The position numbers were made by a program, and so were the translations under genes. A DNA stretch of 64,000 nucleotides from Theocolax elegans (lineage: Eukaryota; Arthropoda; Insecta; Hymenoptera; Cerocephalidae): the NCBI GenBank assembly GCA_026168455.1, contig CM047426.1:65749342-65813341 (forward strand), written 5' to 3'. The number at the start of each line of letters is the position of its first letter. Positions within the stretch are counted from its first letter, which is position 1. Positions 54,357-64,000 of this stretch are shown here, piece by piece. Under the pieces are notes generated by a model. It was not told the DNA's origin. It was given only the letters and a program-made list of their open reading frames with translations, and did not search any database.

Positions 54357-54683
54357 GTCGCAAGATGAACCGCGACGCCAGCTAGATGTTCTGCGGCTAT
54401 ATATATAGAAAAGAGACGACGATCTCTCCAACGAGTGTAGAGAGATAGTCGTCTCCATCTGGTGGTGAGAAAAACCACCAGCCAGAGTGCGACGTATTAG
54501 ACCCAGTCGCAAGTTATTTGAAATAAAATGAATTTATCGTTCGGTGATATTTATATGTGTAAATTATATACTATCGGTCTCTCCGAACTAAATACTTTAT
54601 TTTAGATTAAAGTAGGCCTATCGTACTCTTTGTCCACTATGGCTGGTGGAATTTCCCAGAGTACGGCCTTTTAAAATAATTAA

Positions 54684-54696
54684 AGGCGTTTCGTCC
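54684..54696 (-). ncRNA. Truncated hammerhead ribozyme at the inversion point
   Basis: Only the 3' part (GGAC-GAAA-CGCCU on the minus strand) remains. The sequence then jumps to the inverted unit, so this copy cannot fold or cut. It lies 396 bp from the intact minus-strand copy. Confidence 0.85.
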
Positions 54697-54890
54697 TTAT
54701 CACCGAACGATAAATTCATTTTATTTCAAATAACTTGCGACTGGGTCTAATACGTCGCACTCTGGCTGGTGGTTTTTCCCACCACCAGATGGAGACGACT
54801 ATCTCTCTACACTCGTTGGAGAGATCGTCGTCTCTTTTCTATATATATAGCCGCAGAACATCTAGCTGGCGTCGCGGTTCATCTTGCGAC

Positions 54891-54959
54891 AGGCGTCTAA
54901 GGTAAGATCTCCAGTTCCTTACTGAGGAGTCCAAGCTGGAGATCGAGGACGAAACGCCT
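54891..54959 (+). ncRNA. Type III hammerhead ribozyme, plus-strand copy 1
   Basis: Stem III AGGCG (54891-54895) pairs with CGCCT (54955-54959). U-C precede the predicted cut 54897/54898. Stem I is TAAGG (54898-54902)/CCTTA (54917-54921), followed by core CTGAGGA (54922-54928), stem II GTCC (54929-54932)/GGAC (54947-54950) and GAAA (54951-54954). Loop I contains GATCTCCAG and loop II contains CTGGAGATC, a perfect 9-nt kissing complement that could give the loop-loop contact natural hammerheads need. Confidence 0.95.
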
Positions 54960-55284
54960 TTAATTATTTTAATAGGCCGTACTCTGGGAAATTCCACCAG
55001 CCATAGTGGACAAAGAGTACGATAGGCCTACTTTAATCTAAAATAAAGTATTTAGTTCGGAGAGACCGATAGTATATAATTTACACATATAAATATCACC
55101 GAACGATAAATTCATTTTATTTCAAATAACTTGCGACTGGTTCTAATACGTCGCACTCTGGCTGGTGGTTTTTCCCACCACCAGATGGAGACGACTATCT
55201 CTCTACACTCGTTGGAGAGATCGTCGTCTCTTTTCTATATATAGCCGCAGAACATCTAGCTGGCGTCGCGGTTCATCTTGCGAC

Positions 55285-55353
55285 AGGCGTCTAAGGTAAG
55301 ATCTCCAGTTCCTTACTGAGGAGTCCAAGCTGGAGATCGAGGACGAAACGCCT
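55285..55353 (+). ncRNA. Type III hammerhead ribozyme, plus-strand copy 2
   Basis: Identical over 69 nt to the copy at 54891-54959; predicted cut 55291/55292. The distance between the two cut sites is 394 nt, the expected size of the released monomer. Confidence 0.95.
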
Positions 55354-55650
55354 TTAATTATTTTAAAAGGCTGTACTCTGGGAAATTCCACCAGCCATAG
55401 TGGACAAAGAGTACGATAGGCCTACTTTAATCTAAAATAAAGTATTTAGTTCGGAGAGACCGATAGTATATAATTTACACATATGATTTTTTACATGTTA
55501 AAGAACGTGATTATTTCGTTGTAAATTTCCAAGAGAAAGGTATGTAGTATATAATTCTCTAAAAAAAATTAGGTAAAAACACATAAAATTGTCAAAAAAA
55601 CATAAAATAAATAAAAAAAAAGTATTACTACACATTTTTCTGTTTAGCTT

Positions 55651-55707
55651 AGATATTCACCCATCCACTTATTAACCGCGGTCAATGCTGCTTAACTTTC
55701 ATGTGAT
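55651..55707 (-). repeat. 5S rRNA-derived fragment
   Basis: Minus strand contains ATCACATGAAAGTTAAGCAGC, CCGCGGTTAATAAG and TGGATGGGTGA, in the order and spacing of the 5S rRNA internal control region (GTTAAGCAGC..GCGGTCAGTA..TGGATGGGTGA). Neither end of a full 5S gene is present. Together with 46225-46266 it is a second, independent 5S-like remnant. Confidence 0.7.
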
Positions 55708-55722
55708 GTACGCGCGCGTAGT

Positions 55723-55753
<31 letters not shown>

Positions 55754-56500
55754 TCGTCTTTTTCCCGGCATATTAACCTTTCCAGTTTAGCCAAATGCGT
55801 CCGTTTGGCAGCGCTTGCATCGGACATGGATTTGTGCAGATACAGCGAGCGCATCCCCACCACTGCTATTGCAATAGCGGTTTCACTGCACATGCGTAGA
55901 TGATCGTCCGAGCCGCCGCACATCGAGCGGAGGCATCGATCGAACGTTCAAGGTCTCCGTGTGCAGTCGAAATCTGGACGCAGCCTGGAAGAGCTTCTTC
56001 TCCTCCGGCTCTCCTTTCGACGCCAACCTAGCCCTTTACCTCGACGTCCTCCATCTCATAACTTCGCCCTGTTGAATCAATTGAGTCACAGTCGACGGAT
56101 AATTAGAGAAAAACTCTATTCTCGAAATTCCTCCTGTGAACTCTGATCTCGTTCGACGCATGTAAAGCCAGACAGAATTATATTCTGTACTGTCTCGGCG
56201 GCGAGGAGATTCGATTCCGGCAGTCGCGAAAGAAATTGAGAAAAGAGTTAACGAGTAAAGGTATCACTCCCCGCGCATGTACAGCCAGCCAGAGCTAGAC
56301 CCTGTGCTGTCTCGGCGCAGACAAGAAATCACGCGTGTACAGCCGGCCAGCGTGAGCAAATCCCTGGACCGTCTCGACGTGAACTTGTCATTTCTCCTCC
56401 TTTCCTACAAACCCGAATCCGCCGAACGCGAACACGCGAAAAATACCGGACCGTATTGCTTTAATTCGGAATTTGTCAGTTATAATTACGTCGTATGATT
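55708..56500 (+). other. GC-richer stretch with degenerate tandem motifs
   Basis: Begins with a (TA)n tract. Three related blocks start GCATGTAMAGCCAGMCAGA or similar at 56158, 56275 and 56333, each followed by CTGTCTCGGCG or a variant. Open frames exist (56277-56498) but I recognise none. Possibly the promoter or leader region of a lost element. Confidence 0.4.
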
Positions 56501-57106
56501 TCGTTTGATTATTCTTTTATCGTTACTTTTTTACTAATTGTTTGTGTTTATAATTAATCGTGTTAAATAAGTTTATTTTAATCTTGGACGATGTTTTAGA
56601 TAAGAGACTATTTTTATATATACAATCGAGTTTTCTTTTATTGATATTAATCCTTATCCTTCTGTTTCCCTCTAAATTAAGAATATAATAGTACCGTAGT
56701 AAATATTAGTATAAAGAAATTAATATAAGTTTTGAGTACACCTTTCCGGTGTACGTCAAATTATCAATCATTTCTCAGTCTATTCTCAATGCTACATTCA
56801 TAAACGGTTACAAAGATAATAAAAATATAATAATTTTAATAGAATAAACATATTTTTAAAATATGGGCAATTACATACAAGTTAAAATTTTAATGTACAT
56901 ATCGATAACATATTAGAAGAACAATATATATTTAGTAATATATTGCAGCAATTTCATATTAATTGTAACTAGGCTTTTTGAAAAGTCTACAAATATGTTT
57001 TCATTATATTTGTAAATGTTTGTTAATGTAGCAGGTAGAATATAGTAAATCATGCAATACTAAAATCAGTATGGAAGTAATATTCATTCATTTGTACGAT
57101 ATAATT

Positions 57107-57226
57107 TCTCTATATGTATTAAAACGTAAATATCTCTATTTTACTGGTTTAAAAAAATGTACAAAAAATAATTTTAAACCAATAAAAAAGAGATATTTAT
57201 GTTTTAATACATATGGAGAAATTAAT
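57107..57226. repeat. 120-bp hairpin
   Basis: AATTTCTCTATATGTATTAAAACGTAAATATCTCT.. is inverted at ..AGAGATATTTATGTTTTAATACATATGGAGAAATT with few mismatches; arms of about 50 bp and a short loop. A small foldback element or hairpin precursor. Confidence 0.8.
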
Positions 57227-57900
57227 ATACACACATGAATATTATTATTAATATTATATTGTTTATTAATATTTATTGATGTAAGATATGCCAGGGCTAA
57301 TAATTATAAAATAAATTTTGTGTAGTATACTTTTTTTATGTTTGGAAAAAAGTTACTGCTGATTCAGTACTGATTTTACTCTGATTCGGTGATGGTTTCA
57401 TATTGATTACAATATGAAATCAATACTGAATCAGCGTGAATTTTCAAAATAAAATTCTTACAAATTTAGTACAAATTATGTACTAATTGATGTACGAATT
57501 TCGTACGAATTTTGTTCTAATTTTGTACTAATTTTGTACAAATTCTGTATATTATTTGCATGAATTTTGTGCTTATTTAGAACTGTAAATTCGAACTTTT
57601 AGGGTACGAATTTTGTACAAATTGCGGACGAATTTCGAATCAATTTTGTACTGAGTTTGCGCTAAATTTAGTGTAAATTTTGTACTAAATTCGTACTAAT
57701 TTTTTTAAATTAATATTTAATAAGAAAGGTATAGCCTTCAATTTTAAGCAATTAATAAATTAGATTTTGTTGTTGATTGTACTATCTACAAATTTTTATT
57801 GAATTTAGTAACGTTGGAATAAAAAGCATAATTGTTTCTGTACACTCCTATATTCTCTTAACACTTATAATACTTTTATTAATTAACCTTTATTATATAT

Positions 57901-57920
57901 TGTTGGAAATAAGACGTGAT

Positions 57921-57992
<72 letters not shown>

Positions 57993-58240
57993 GTTACCAA
58001 CTGAGTATCGAGGAGTGGGGAGGACCCCGGAGGAAGCGACGCAAGCGGCGGCGCGGAGAGATCGGTTTCTCCCGATATAGCACTCGAGCCACGGATCCCG
58101 ACCCGGTCGGATGTACCAAGGCCTCCCCCAGTGTACATACATATTAATATATATATAGAATAAATTAGTTTATCTGTTATAATATAAACGGTGAGTTTAT
58201 CATTGAAGCCAAGCCCTTCCTCTCCTGTTTTATTCCAACA
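57901..58240 (+). repeat. Copia-2 5' LTR
   Basis: 340 bp with perfect inverted ends TGTTGGAA..TTCCAACA, directly followed by the primer site. It contains a (TC)n tract at 57923-57988. A TATA-like TATATATATAGAATAAA lies at 58149-58165. Confidence 0.92.
57923..57988 (+). repeat. (TC)n microsatellite in the Copia-2 LTR
   Basis: About 33 pure TC units, 22 bp from the LTR start. In minus orientation (GA)n. Confidence 0.98.
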
Positions 58241-58253
58241 GGTTATGGGCCCA
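58241..58253 (+). other. Copia-2 primer-binding site
   Basis: GGTTATGGGCCCA, identical to the Copia-1 site; initiator tRNA-Met internal-site type. Confidence 0.85.
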
Positions 58254-58518
58254 GCACGCTTCCACTGCGCGCTGGTTTGAGAGGAATAGTTTGGCTTTGT
58301 TATTTTGTTAGAAGTCCCTTCTTCGCGATCGCGAGTGTTTGTGAGAAAAGTGTGGTGTAAAGTTTTGTTGGTGTTTTGCTAGAAAGAAGCTAGAAAGGGA
58401 GATCAGACAGAGCTACGGTCACCCAGTCAACCACCACAAAGGAAATTTAGCTAAGAGAAAGAAAGCTAGAGGATCGACCGGGATCAGGTAGAGAAATCTA
58501 CAGCAGCTAGAAAGAAAG

Positions 58519-61500
58519 ATGGCGGACGAGATAAGAGACCTCCACAAATCGGCAAATGTTAGAGGTATGTGACTCAGCGAGCGAAAGTGCGGGCTAGTTA
58601 CATGTTAAATTCAGTTAGTTTGAAATTAAATTCAGTTAGTTTGAAATTAAATTCTGTTAGTTTGAGATTAAATTCAATTGAAAATGCTCGATCCAGAGCT
58701 ATGTTAGTTTGAAGCTAGTTTACAAATTTTGAGCGTTTACGTGTCGTTCGAGTGCCGGGTTTTCGCAAAAAGTGCACGAAATTGGTTTTTGATTAGACGA
58801 TTCCGAGAAATCGGTAGACGCAAGGAAGCCAAGATGGCCGCCGGGCCTGAGCGGGAACGCCGGGTTTGCGCGGGAACGCCGGGTTTGTGCGGGAGCGCCA
58901 GGGAAGCGCGCCGTTTCTCGCCGTGTTGCTCGACCGCGCGGAGTGGGGGAAACTCGCGACTGAAGAGCATGCTCGTTCGACCGGCGCGCGCGAACTATCG
59001 ATCGATCGACATTCACACCGCTTGATATTTGCAGTTGGTACGTGGCGCGACCGAGTGAAATGGACGCGCATGAAATTAGTTAGAACTAATTATGCACATG
59101 CGAGACCCGCACATCGTTTGATACGGATAAATGCTTCGAAATTGAAAGTTTGACAATGCGCATTACTAGAAAGTCAATAAATGACTATACAAGCTAGACA
59201 GACTGTACAGTTTCGAAAATTTGAATCAAGTTAGAAAATATATTGAATTTAGATATATGAAATGATTGAATATTTTAAGTTGGATTTAACATGGTTTTGA
59301 TGTATAGACCAACGGACCTTGAAGCTGTTCTTGCTCACGCAAGACTTAGAGCTTCAATGGCGGAGAACCACCCGGACGAAACATATGTCTTCGACATCCA
59401 GGAGGAAGGAGTGGTCTTCACCATGTCTAGCGGAAAACGTTATACAGTTGGTAAACATGAATTTTTAAGCTAGAGTGGTAAGAGTAATTAGATAGTAGTT
59501 AGATACGAAATTAAAAATCATATATATATGTAGGTATTATACCTTGAAGCATGCAAAAATCTCAGATTAAAGCTGGCTCATGGATTTTCTGTATAATGTG
59601 TTCTTATGCAGTCTGTTCATGATATTAAGTGAATGTGGAAAATCTGTGTGTTCCAGTGCTTCTGCATTCGCTTGTTGTTCATGTTTGGCTTGTGTTCGGT
59701 CAAATTTTGGACAACTATCTAAATTTCCCATTGTATTTTCACAGGACGAGAGCAATTGAGTGACGAGATCATTTGTGTCGTCAGTGAAGAGTTAGAAAGG
59801 AAACGGCTGCTGCTAGAGGCGAGTGACGCCAACCAATCTCCTCTGAGCCAGCAGGAGGATGATCTGGAGCTAGAAAGGGACGGGAAAAATGATCCTGACC
59901 CACAGCTAGATTTTGAGCTAGAAAAGGAACCTGAGCTCGAGTCTGGGGATAAGCTAGATAAGTTAGAAACGAAAATGAAAGGTAACTCAACCCCAATGAT
60001 AAAACGAATAGACTCGTGCGTTTATCATCTGAGTAGGTTCAAGAAAGAGAGAAGTCTTCTTGAGAATTCTCAGTTAGAATGTTACACAGCCGATAAGGGA
60101 GATTTAGTTAATAAAATTGGAATAAATAAAGATTGTAATTTTTCAGATTTGATCGGAATGCTAGAAAAATTAACAGCTAGAGTGGCGTCGCTAGAAGATA
60201 GAGTCCCGACTCTATATGAACTTAGTTTGAAGGACCAAAAGATGTACCACGGCGACATAGAGACTAGGATAAGTCACATATATGATAGAATTGGTACGCT
60301 AGAAGGAAAATGGGCAAAATGGGAGGAATTTGAAGAAATCGAACCAACTAGAGAAAAGGTAGACAAATTATTAGTCTCTGAAACAGTTAGAAAAGAATTT
60401 GACAAACTAATTAGAAATAATATGCTAGAAAGTAGATCAAGTAACTTAAAAGAAAAGATTCAGATCGAAATTGTAAATAAAGATACGACAATTAGGCGCG
60501 AGTACAAGTTAACAAATGGTTCAAGTTTAGAACAGTTCTTGGACTATCTGACGTCCGAACTGCGCGTTTGCGATTTGCTTTACGTTATAGATCCTCGACA
60601 AAAAGCTAGAGACGGGATAGATGACAATACGTTGGAAAAAGAAAAGTTCAGAGTTAGAGACATAATTATAAACAGAATTGACCAATCGTATCATTCAAAA
60701 CTCGCGCACATTCATAACCCAGTTGAATTGTTAGATAAAATTAAAAGTCTTAAAGCTAGTGAATCCAATGTGACATCCGGGTATTTGAGAAAACAATTGC
60801 ATAATTTAAGATATCAACCTAATAAAGAAACTGCTTCGGTATTTTGGGATAAGTTCGACAAAATAGTTAGACAGTACAATAATTTGACAAATGTACCAAA
60901 TTTAACGGAAACGGAAATTAGAGATGCATTTTACGATGCAATAGTAATAAACGTACCCAAAGTTAGAGATGCTGAATTTTTCAATAAAAATACGCATCAG
61001 CGACCCCTTTCGATCGAACAACTAAAAACCTATATTGTTGAACAGGAAGCAGCTAGAGGAGAAAGCTCGAAATCGGCAACTGCTCAACATGCTACGAGCA
61101 GTCAAAAGGAGGCATGCTACGTGTGTGGCAATAAAGGACATGCAGCTAGAGATTGCACGAGAGACGGCAGAATGTGCTACAGATGTCGTCGATACGATGG
61201 ACACGTTAGCACGACCTGCCCATACTCGGACAGACAGTTAGAAGAGATGGGAATCGAAGCTAGACCAAGGTATGTTAGACAGTTGTGTACTAAACGAGGG
61301 TTAATTCGAGGAGCTAGATTTTTAACGAATAAAAGACAAAGCCCCGGACTCGAACAAATAACAAAGAAACGACCTAGATTAGATTTGGCTAGAGGTAAGG
61401 GTCAGGATAAAGGGAATGCTAGAATCAACCGTGGGTTAACGAGAGGCAGAGGAAAAGCTACAGAAAGAGCACCAGTAAACAAAAATCAAAGTAATCCCGG

Positions 61501-62497
61501 TGAGTGCAATGGTCTTTTAACAACTAATAGTAGTTTGCATTATTCGACTCCTGAAGAGAACGAGATTCCACAAAATAATATATTAGTTAAATTCCTGGCC
61601 GATTCCGGTGCCACAGAACATATGTCAAATACAAAATTGATTTTTAAGAAGCTAGATAATAATAAAAAGGTTGATATTAAATGTGCTAACAAAAATGATT
61701 ACGCGATTATAAAATCGGAGGGAGTAGGTCAAGTTAGTGGTATAACCTCACAAGATAGAACGCTAGAGTTAGAAAATGTGATTTGCGCCGAACAGCTATC
61801 CGAAAATCTTCTTTCTTTGAGGAAACTTGTCGATCAGGGTCTAGGCATATATCTAGATAACGAAAAGATCAACGTATTTGATCCATTTACAAAAGAGTCG
61901 TTCATTACAGGAATTTATGAAAAACCTTATTGGATAATTGAGTTAGAAATAGATAGATCGAAAATTAAGAAATTAAACCAGCCAGAAAAGGATAGTAAAG
62001 TCATCGCTTACATAACAACGAGAAGCCAAGGCAATAAAAGAAAGCTAGAAAAAGAAAATGCCAATATTGACGATGAGGAAACCGGAAGAGTAGATACGCT
62101 AGACATAGATCGTGAAACTCCTCAGTCACAGTCTTCAAACTTTGAGAATACTATATACGATAGAAAGATCAACCAAATAGATAATTGTAGTTTAGATACA
62201 ATTTCAGAAAACAAAGCTATTTTATGGCATATTAGACTTGGTCACGCATCGCTAGAATATCTAAAATCATTTCAGAAACGGTTTCCAAATCAGAAAGATT
62301 TAAGTAATGTAAAGTTCGATAAATCAATACGAGATTGTGAAGTTTGTATCGTCTCGAAGTTTAATAAATTGCCATTTAATAGTCAAAGACAAAGAGCAAC
62401 CAGACCGTTACAAATTATACATACTGATACAATGGGTCCAATCAGTCCAGCTACTATCGGTTCATATCCGTATTTATTGATGATTATGCTAGATTAG
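58519..62497 (+). CDS. gag-pol: Copia-2 Gag-protease-integrase (5' exon + main exon)
   Basis: Predicted as exon 1 58519-58564 (ATG, 15 codons plus 1 nt) spliced over an intron to exon 2 at 59745. The junction makes GGA and joins the long frame without a stop; without splicing the long frame has no ATG for over 70 codons. Order: acidic N-terminus; coiled coil ([16 protein letters not shown]); UBN2-type gag ([22 protein letters not shown]); knuckles [14 protein letters not shown] and [18 protein letters not shown]-rich linker; protease [13 protein letters not shown]-pre-integrase [16 protein letters not shown]; integrase start IHTDTMGPI. The frame stops at 62497 because of a one-base shift just before the integrase DDYAR motif, after which coding resumes in the -1 frame. 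Confidence 0.85.
58565..59744 (+). other. Predicted 1180-bp intron in the Copia-2 leader
   Basis: Donor AGAG|GTATGT at 58565 and acceptor TTGTATTTTCACAG|GA at 59744, with a pyrimidine-rich run before the acceptor. Phase is preserved. Splicing is inferred from sequence only. Confidence 0.6.
59291..59473 (+). CDS. 60-codon ORF in the Copia-2 leader/intron
   Basis: Starts [20 protein letters not shown] and continues with a strand-rich pattern ([23 protein letters not shown]). The amphipathic look suggests real coding. It lies within the predicted intron, so it would be made only from unspliced RNA. No homologue known to me. Confidence 0.3.
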   Translation: MVLMYRPTDLEAVLAHARLRASMAENHPDETYVFDIQEEGVVFTMSSGKRYTVGKHEFLS

Positions 62498-64000
62498 CGA
62501 TGGCATATCCGATGAAAAATAAAAGTGAGACAGGAAACTGCTTAGAATCATTTGTTAGAAGCGCTAGAAATATCTTGGGCTCGGATGAAAAAGTATGTTA
62601 TCTTAGGTGCGATCAAGGAACAGAATTTACCGGTGGATATACGCTAGAAATATTAAATAAATTAGGAGCTGAACTGCAATTAGCCCCTCCGGATACACCT
62701 GAACATAATAGTGTTGCGGAAAGATTCAACCAGACGATTCAAAAGAAAGTTAGAACTTTAATTTGCGATACGCGATTGCCCGAAAATATGTGGGATCTTG
62801 CTTTAGGCACGGCGGTATACGTATATAATAGAACGCCGCACAAATCGAACAATATGGAAATACCACTAGAAAAATTCTGCCCCAATTACAAGATAGATAT
62901 AGAAAGATTTAAAAGATTTGGTTCAATAGCTTATATGAAAATACAAAGAAAGGTTGGAACGAAGTTCGATCAGCTAGGAAAACGAGTAGTTATGATAGGA
63001 TATACTAATACGGGATATTTACTTTTGAAACCGGAAGAAGGTAAATTCTATGAAAGTAGAGATGTTAGATTTTGTGAAAAACTGGTATTCGGAGATAAGT
63101 ACAACAAAGCTAGTATTAAAGACTGGGCTAAATCGGCAGAGGAAATAAATAAAGAAAGTTGGTTTTTAGAATTTGAAAAGGAAAAAGAAATTTTAGAAAC
63201 GGAGGGAGTAAAACGCAAAAGAGGTCGTCCTAGAAAAATTGTCGAAACTATAAATCTAGAAGGAGAGTTAGAAACGGTTAAAGCAACCGAAACAACGCAA
63301 CAGATAGAATCAAATATCAATATGTTAGAATTAGAAAATTGTCAATCTCTATTAGCTATCATAAGAAAAGAGCCAACTTCGTATAAAGAAGCTATGTCAG
63401 CAAACGATAAGTTAGAATGGAAAAGAGCAATTGATAGTGAGCTAGAATCGATGAAAAATAATAATGTTTGGACTTTAGTAGATCGACCAAATTATTCGAT
63501 AGATGGAAGCAAAGCAAATATAATTGACTCCAAATGGGTTCTAAAAAGGAAAATGCTAGCAGGGAATGAATGTAAATATAAAGCTAGATTAGTTATTCGC
63601 GGATTCAAAGATAAGAATAATTATGATCTAAACGAGACATATGCACCTGTTTCGCGATTGCAGATTATTAGATCAGCCTTTGCAATTATTAATAAGCTAG
63701 ATTTAAACGTTTGTCAGCTAGATATAAAGACAGCATTTTTAAATGGGACAATTGATAATGAAATTTACATGGAGATACCAGAAGGTATAGAATGTTCCGA
63801 AATTGATAGAAAAGTTAAAGTTTGTAAAATCAATAAAGCCCTGTATGGACTGAAGATAAGTCCCAAACATTGGAATGAAAAGTTTACAGAGGTGGCAATA
63901 AAGTTAGGATTAAAATCGCACGAAAGGGAACCATGTCTGTTTACTTGGAAAAATGAAAATAAATTATTAATCTTAATAATATATGTCGATGACATGTTGA
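62479..64000 (+). pseudogene. pol: Copia-2 integrase C-terminus and reverse transcriptase (-1 frame, open to window end)
   Basis: Continuous frame from the integrase core: [40 protein letters not shown] (catalytic Asp and Glu), then an AT-hook [11 protein letters not shown] (about 63211-63240). RT motifs follow: [56 protein letters not shown] (catalytic Asp), [14 protein letters not shown] and YVDDM at the last bases. It is intact apart from the single shift joining it to the upstream frame; RNase H and the 3' LTR are outside the window. Confidence 0.88.

Larger units (their letters stand above)
54122..55482. mobile_element. Retrozyme-like hammerhead ribozyme element
   Basis: 1361-bp insertion with a 14-bp target duplication ATGATTTTTTACAT (54108-54121, 55483-55496). 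It is built from a ~394-bp unit: about one and a half units on the minus strand (54122-54697), an inversion point at about 54697, then about two units on the plus strand. Each full unit has a type III hammerhead ribozyme plus other strong hairpins (CTGGTGG/CCACCAG; GAGACGAC..GTCGTCTC; GTACTCT..AGAGTAC), like a rod-like viroid or retrozyme RNA. No ORF. The variable-length target duplication indicates target-primed reverse transcription by another element's enzyme (inference). Confidence 0.9.
53397..57729. mobile_element. 4.3-kb element with ~400-bp inverted ends
   Basis: 53397-53920 and 57345-57729 are inverted copies: CCTTTnTTAT ends, then dense GTACAAAATT/GTACGAATTT words, then CACGCTGATTCAGTA and CAGTAACTTTTT. 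TA flanks each end. It contains a 22-bp tandem array, the hammerhead element, a 5S-like fragment and GC-rich sequence, but no transposase. Subterminal short repeats of this kind are usual for transposase binding; the superfamily is unknown. Confidence 0.8.
57901..64000 (+). mobile_element. Copia-2 retrotransposon, nearly intact, continues past the window
   Basis: 5' LTR, primer site, spliced leader, gag-PR-IN frame, then RT up to YVDDM at the window end. Only one clear frameshift (about 62478). The 3' LTR lies outside. It is strongly enriched for the word CTAGA/TTAGA on the coding strand. Confidence 0.9.

Noticed and set aside
55203..55391. Coding frame across the hammerhead unit
   Set aside because: The sequence is explained by RNA structure; the frame is short and not kept between units.
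58720..59153. Overlapping open frames on both strands in the Copia-2 leader
   Set aside because: A GC-rich patch lacks stops in several frames; no frame shows protein-like periodicity.

Overview
The window looks like a repeat-dense, gene-poor stretch of an arthropod nuclear genome. I think an insect, probably an ant or other hymenopteran, but that is an impression. The support is the mix of elements: Copia, Gypsy, R1-clade LINE, OTU/endonuclease Helentron, Polinton-type fragments, TTAA and TA elements, and an intron-bearing LARP1 pseudogene. No intact host gene is visible. There are two 100-N assembly gaps (7368-7467, 43089-43188).

Layout. 0.4-2.6 kb: decayed minus-strand genes resembling Polinton/adintovirus-type genes (capsid-like end, adenain-like protease, two families of unknown function). 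2.7-3.3 kb: one end of a TTAA element and a 109-bp minisatellite. 3.8-7.2 kb: decayed Ulp1 plus PIF1-helicase (Helitron-like) genes. 7.5-12 kb: a broken minus-strand Copia, interrupted by a TA element and by a probable solo LTR. 12-14.8 kb: dispersed repeats, GC-rich hairpins and a tRNA-derived SINE. 14.8-25.7 kb: a young, complete Gypsy element with a 4-bp target duplication, a textbook -1 frameshift signal, and inactivating changes in gag and pol. 27-39.7 kb: a minus-strand Helentron (OTU, helicase, endonuclease) split by a 7.5-kb TTAA element full of satellites. 39.8-43.1 kb: long palindromic elements and a 200-bp satellite. 43.2-46.2 kb: a short LTR with an internal Pol III promoter, an ORF1-only R1 LINE, a Copia tail and a 5S-like fragment. 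46.3-53.4 kb: two copies of a LARP1 pseudogene segment with introns, flanking an orphan gene pair. 53.4-57.7 kb: a 4.3-kb element with long inverted ends. 57.9 kb to the end: a nearly intact Copia with a spliced leader.

The most notable find is inside the 4.3-kb element. A 1361-bp insertion (54122-55482) has a 14-bp target duplication and consists of ~394-bp units in inverted and tandem order. Each complete unit carries a sequence matching every core position of a type III hammerhead ribozyme. The capping loops of stems I and II contain a perfect 9-nt complement. This is a retrozyme-like element whose transcripts are predicted to cut themselves into 394-nt monomers.

Several insertions can be dated against each other because the window also holds their empty sites: the TA element in the Gypsy 5' LTR (empty in the 3' LTR), the Gypsy itself (paralogous empty site near 50.39 kb), a palindromic element at 50.6 kb (empty near 25.9 kb), and the 797-bp element at 30.7 kb (empty at 30.08 kb).
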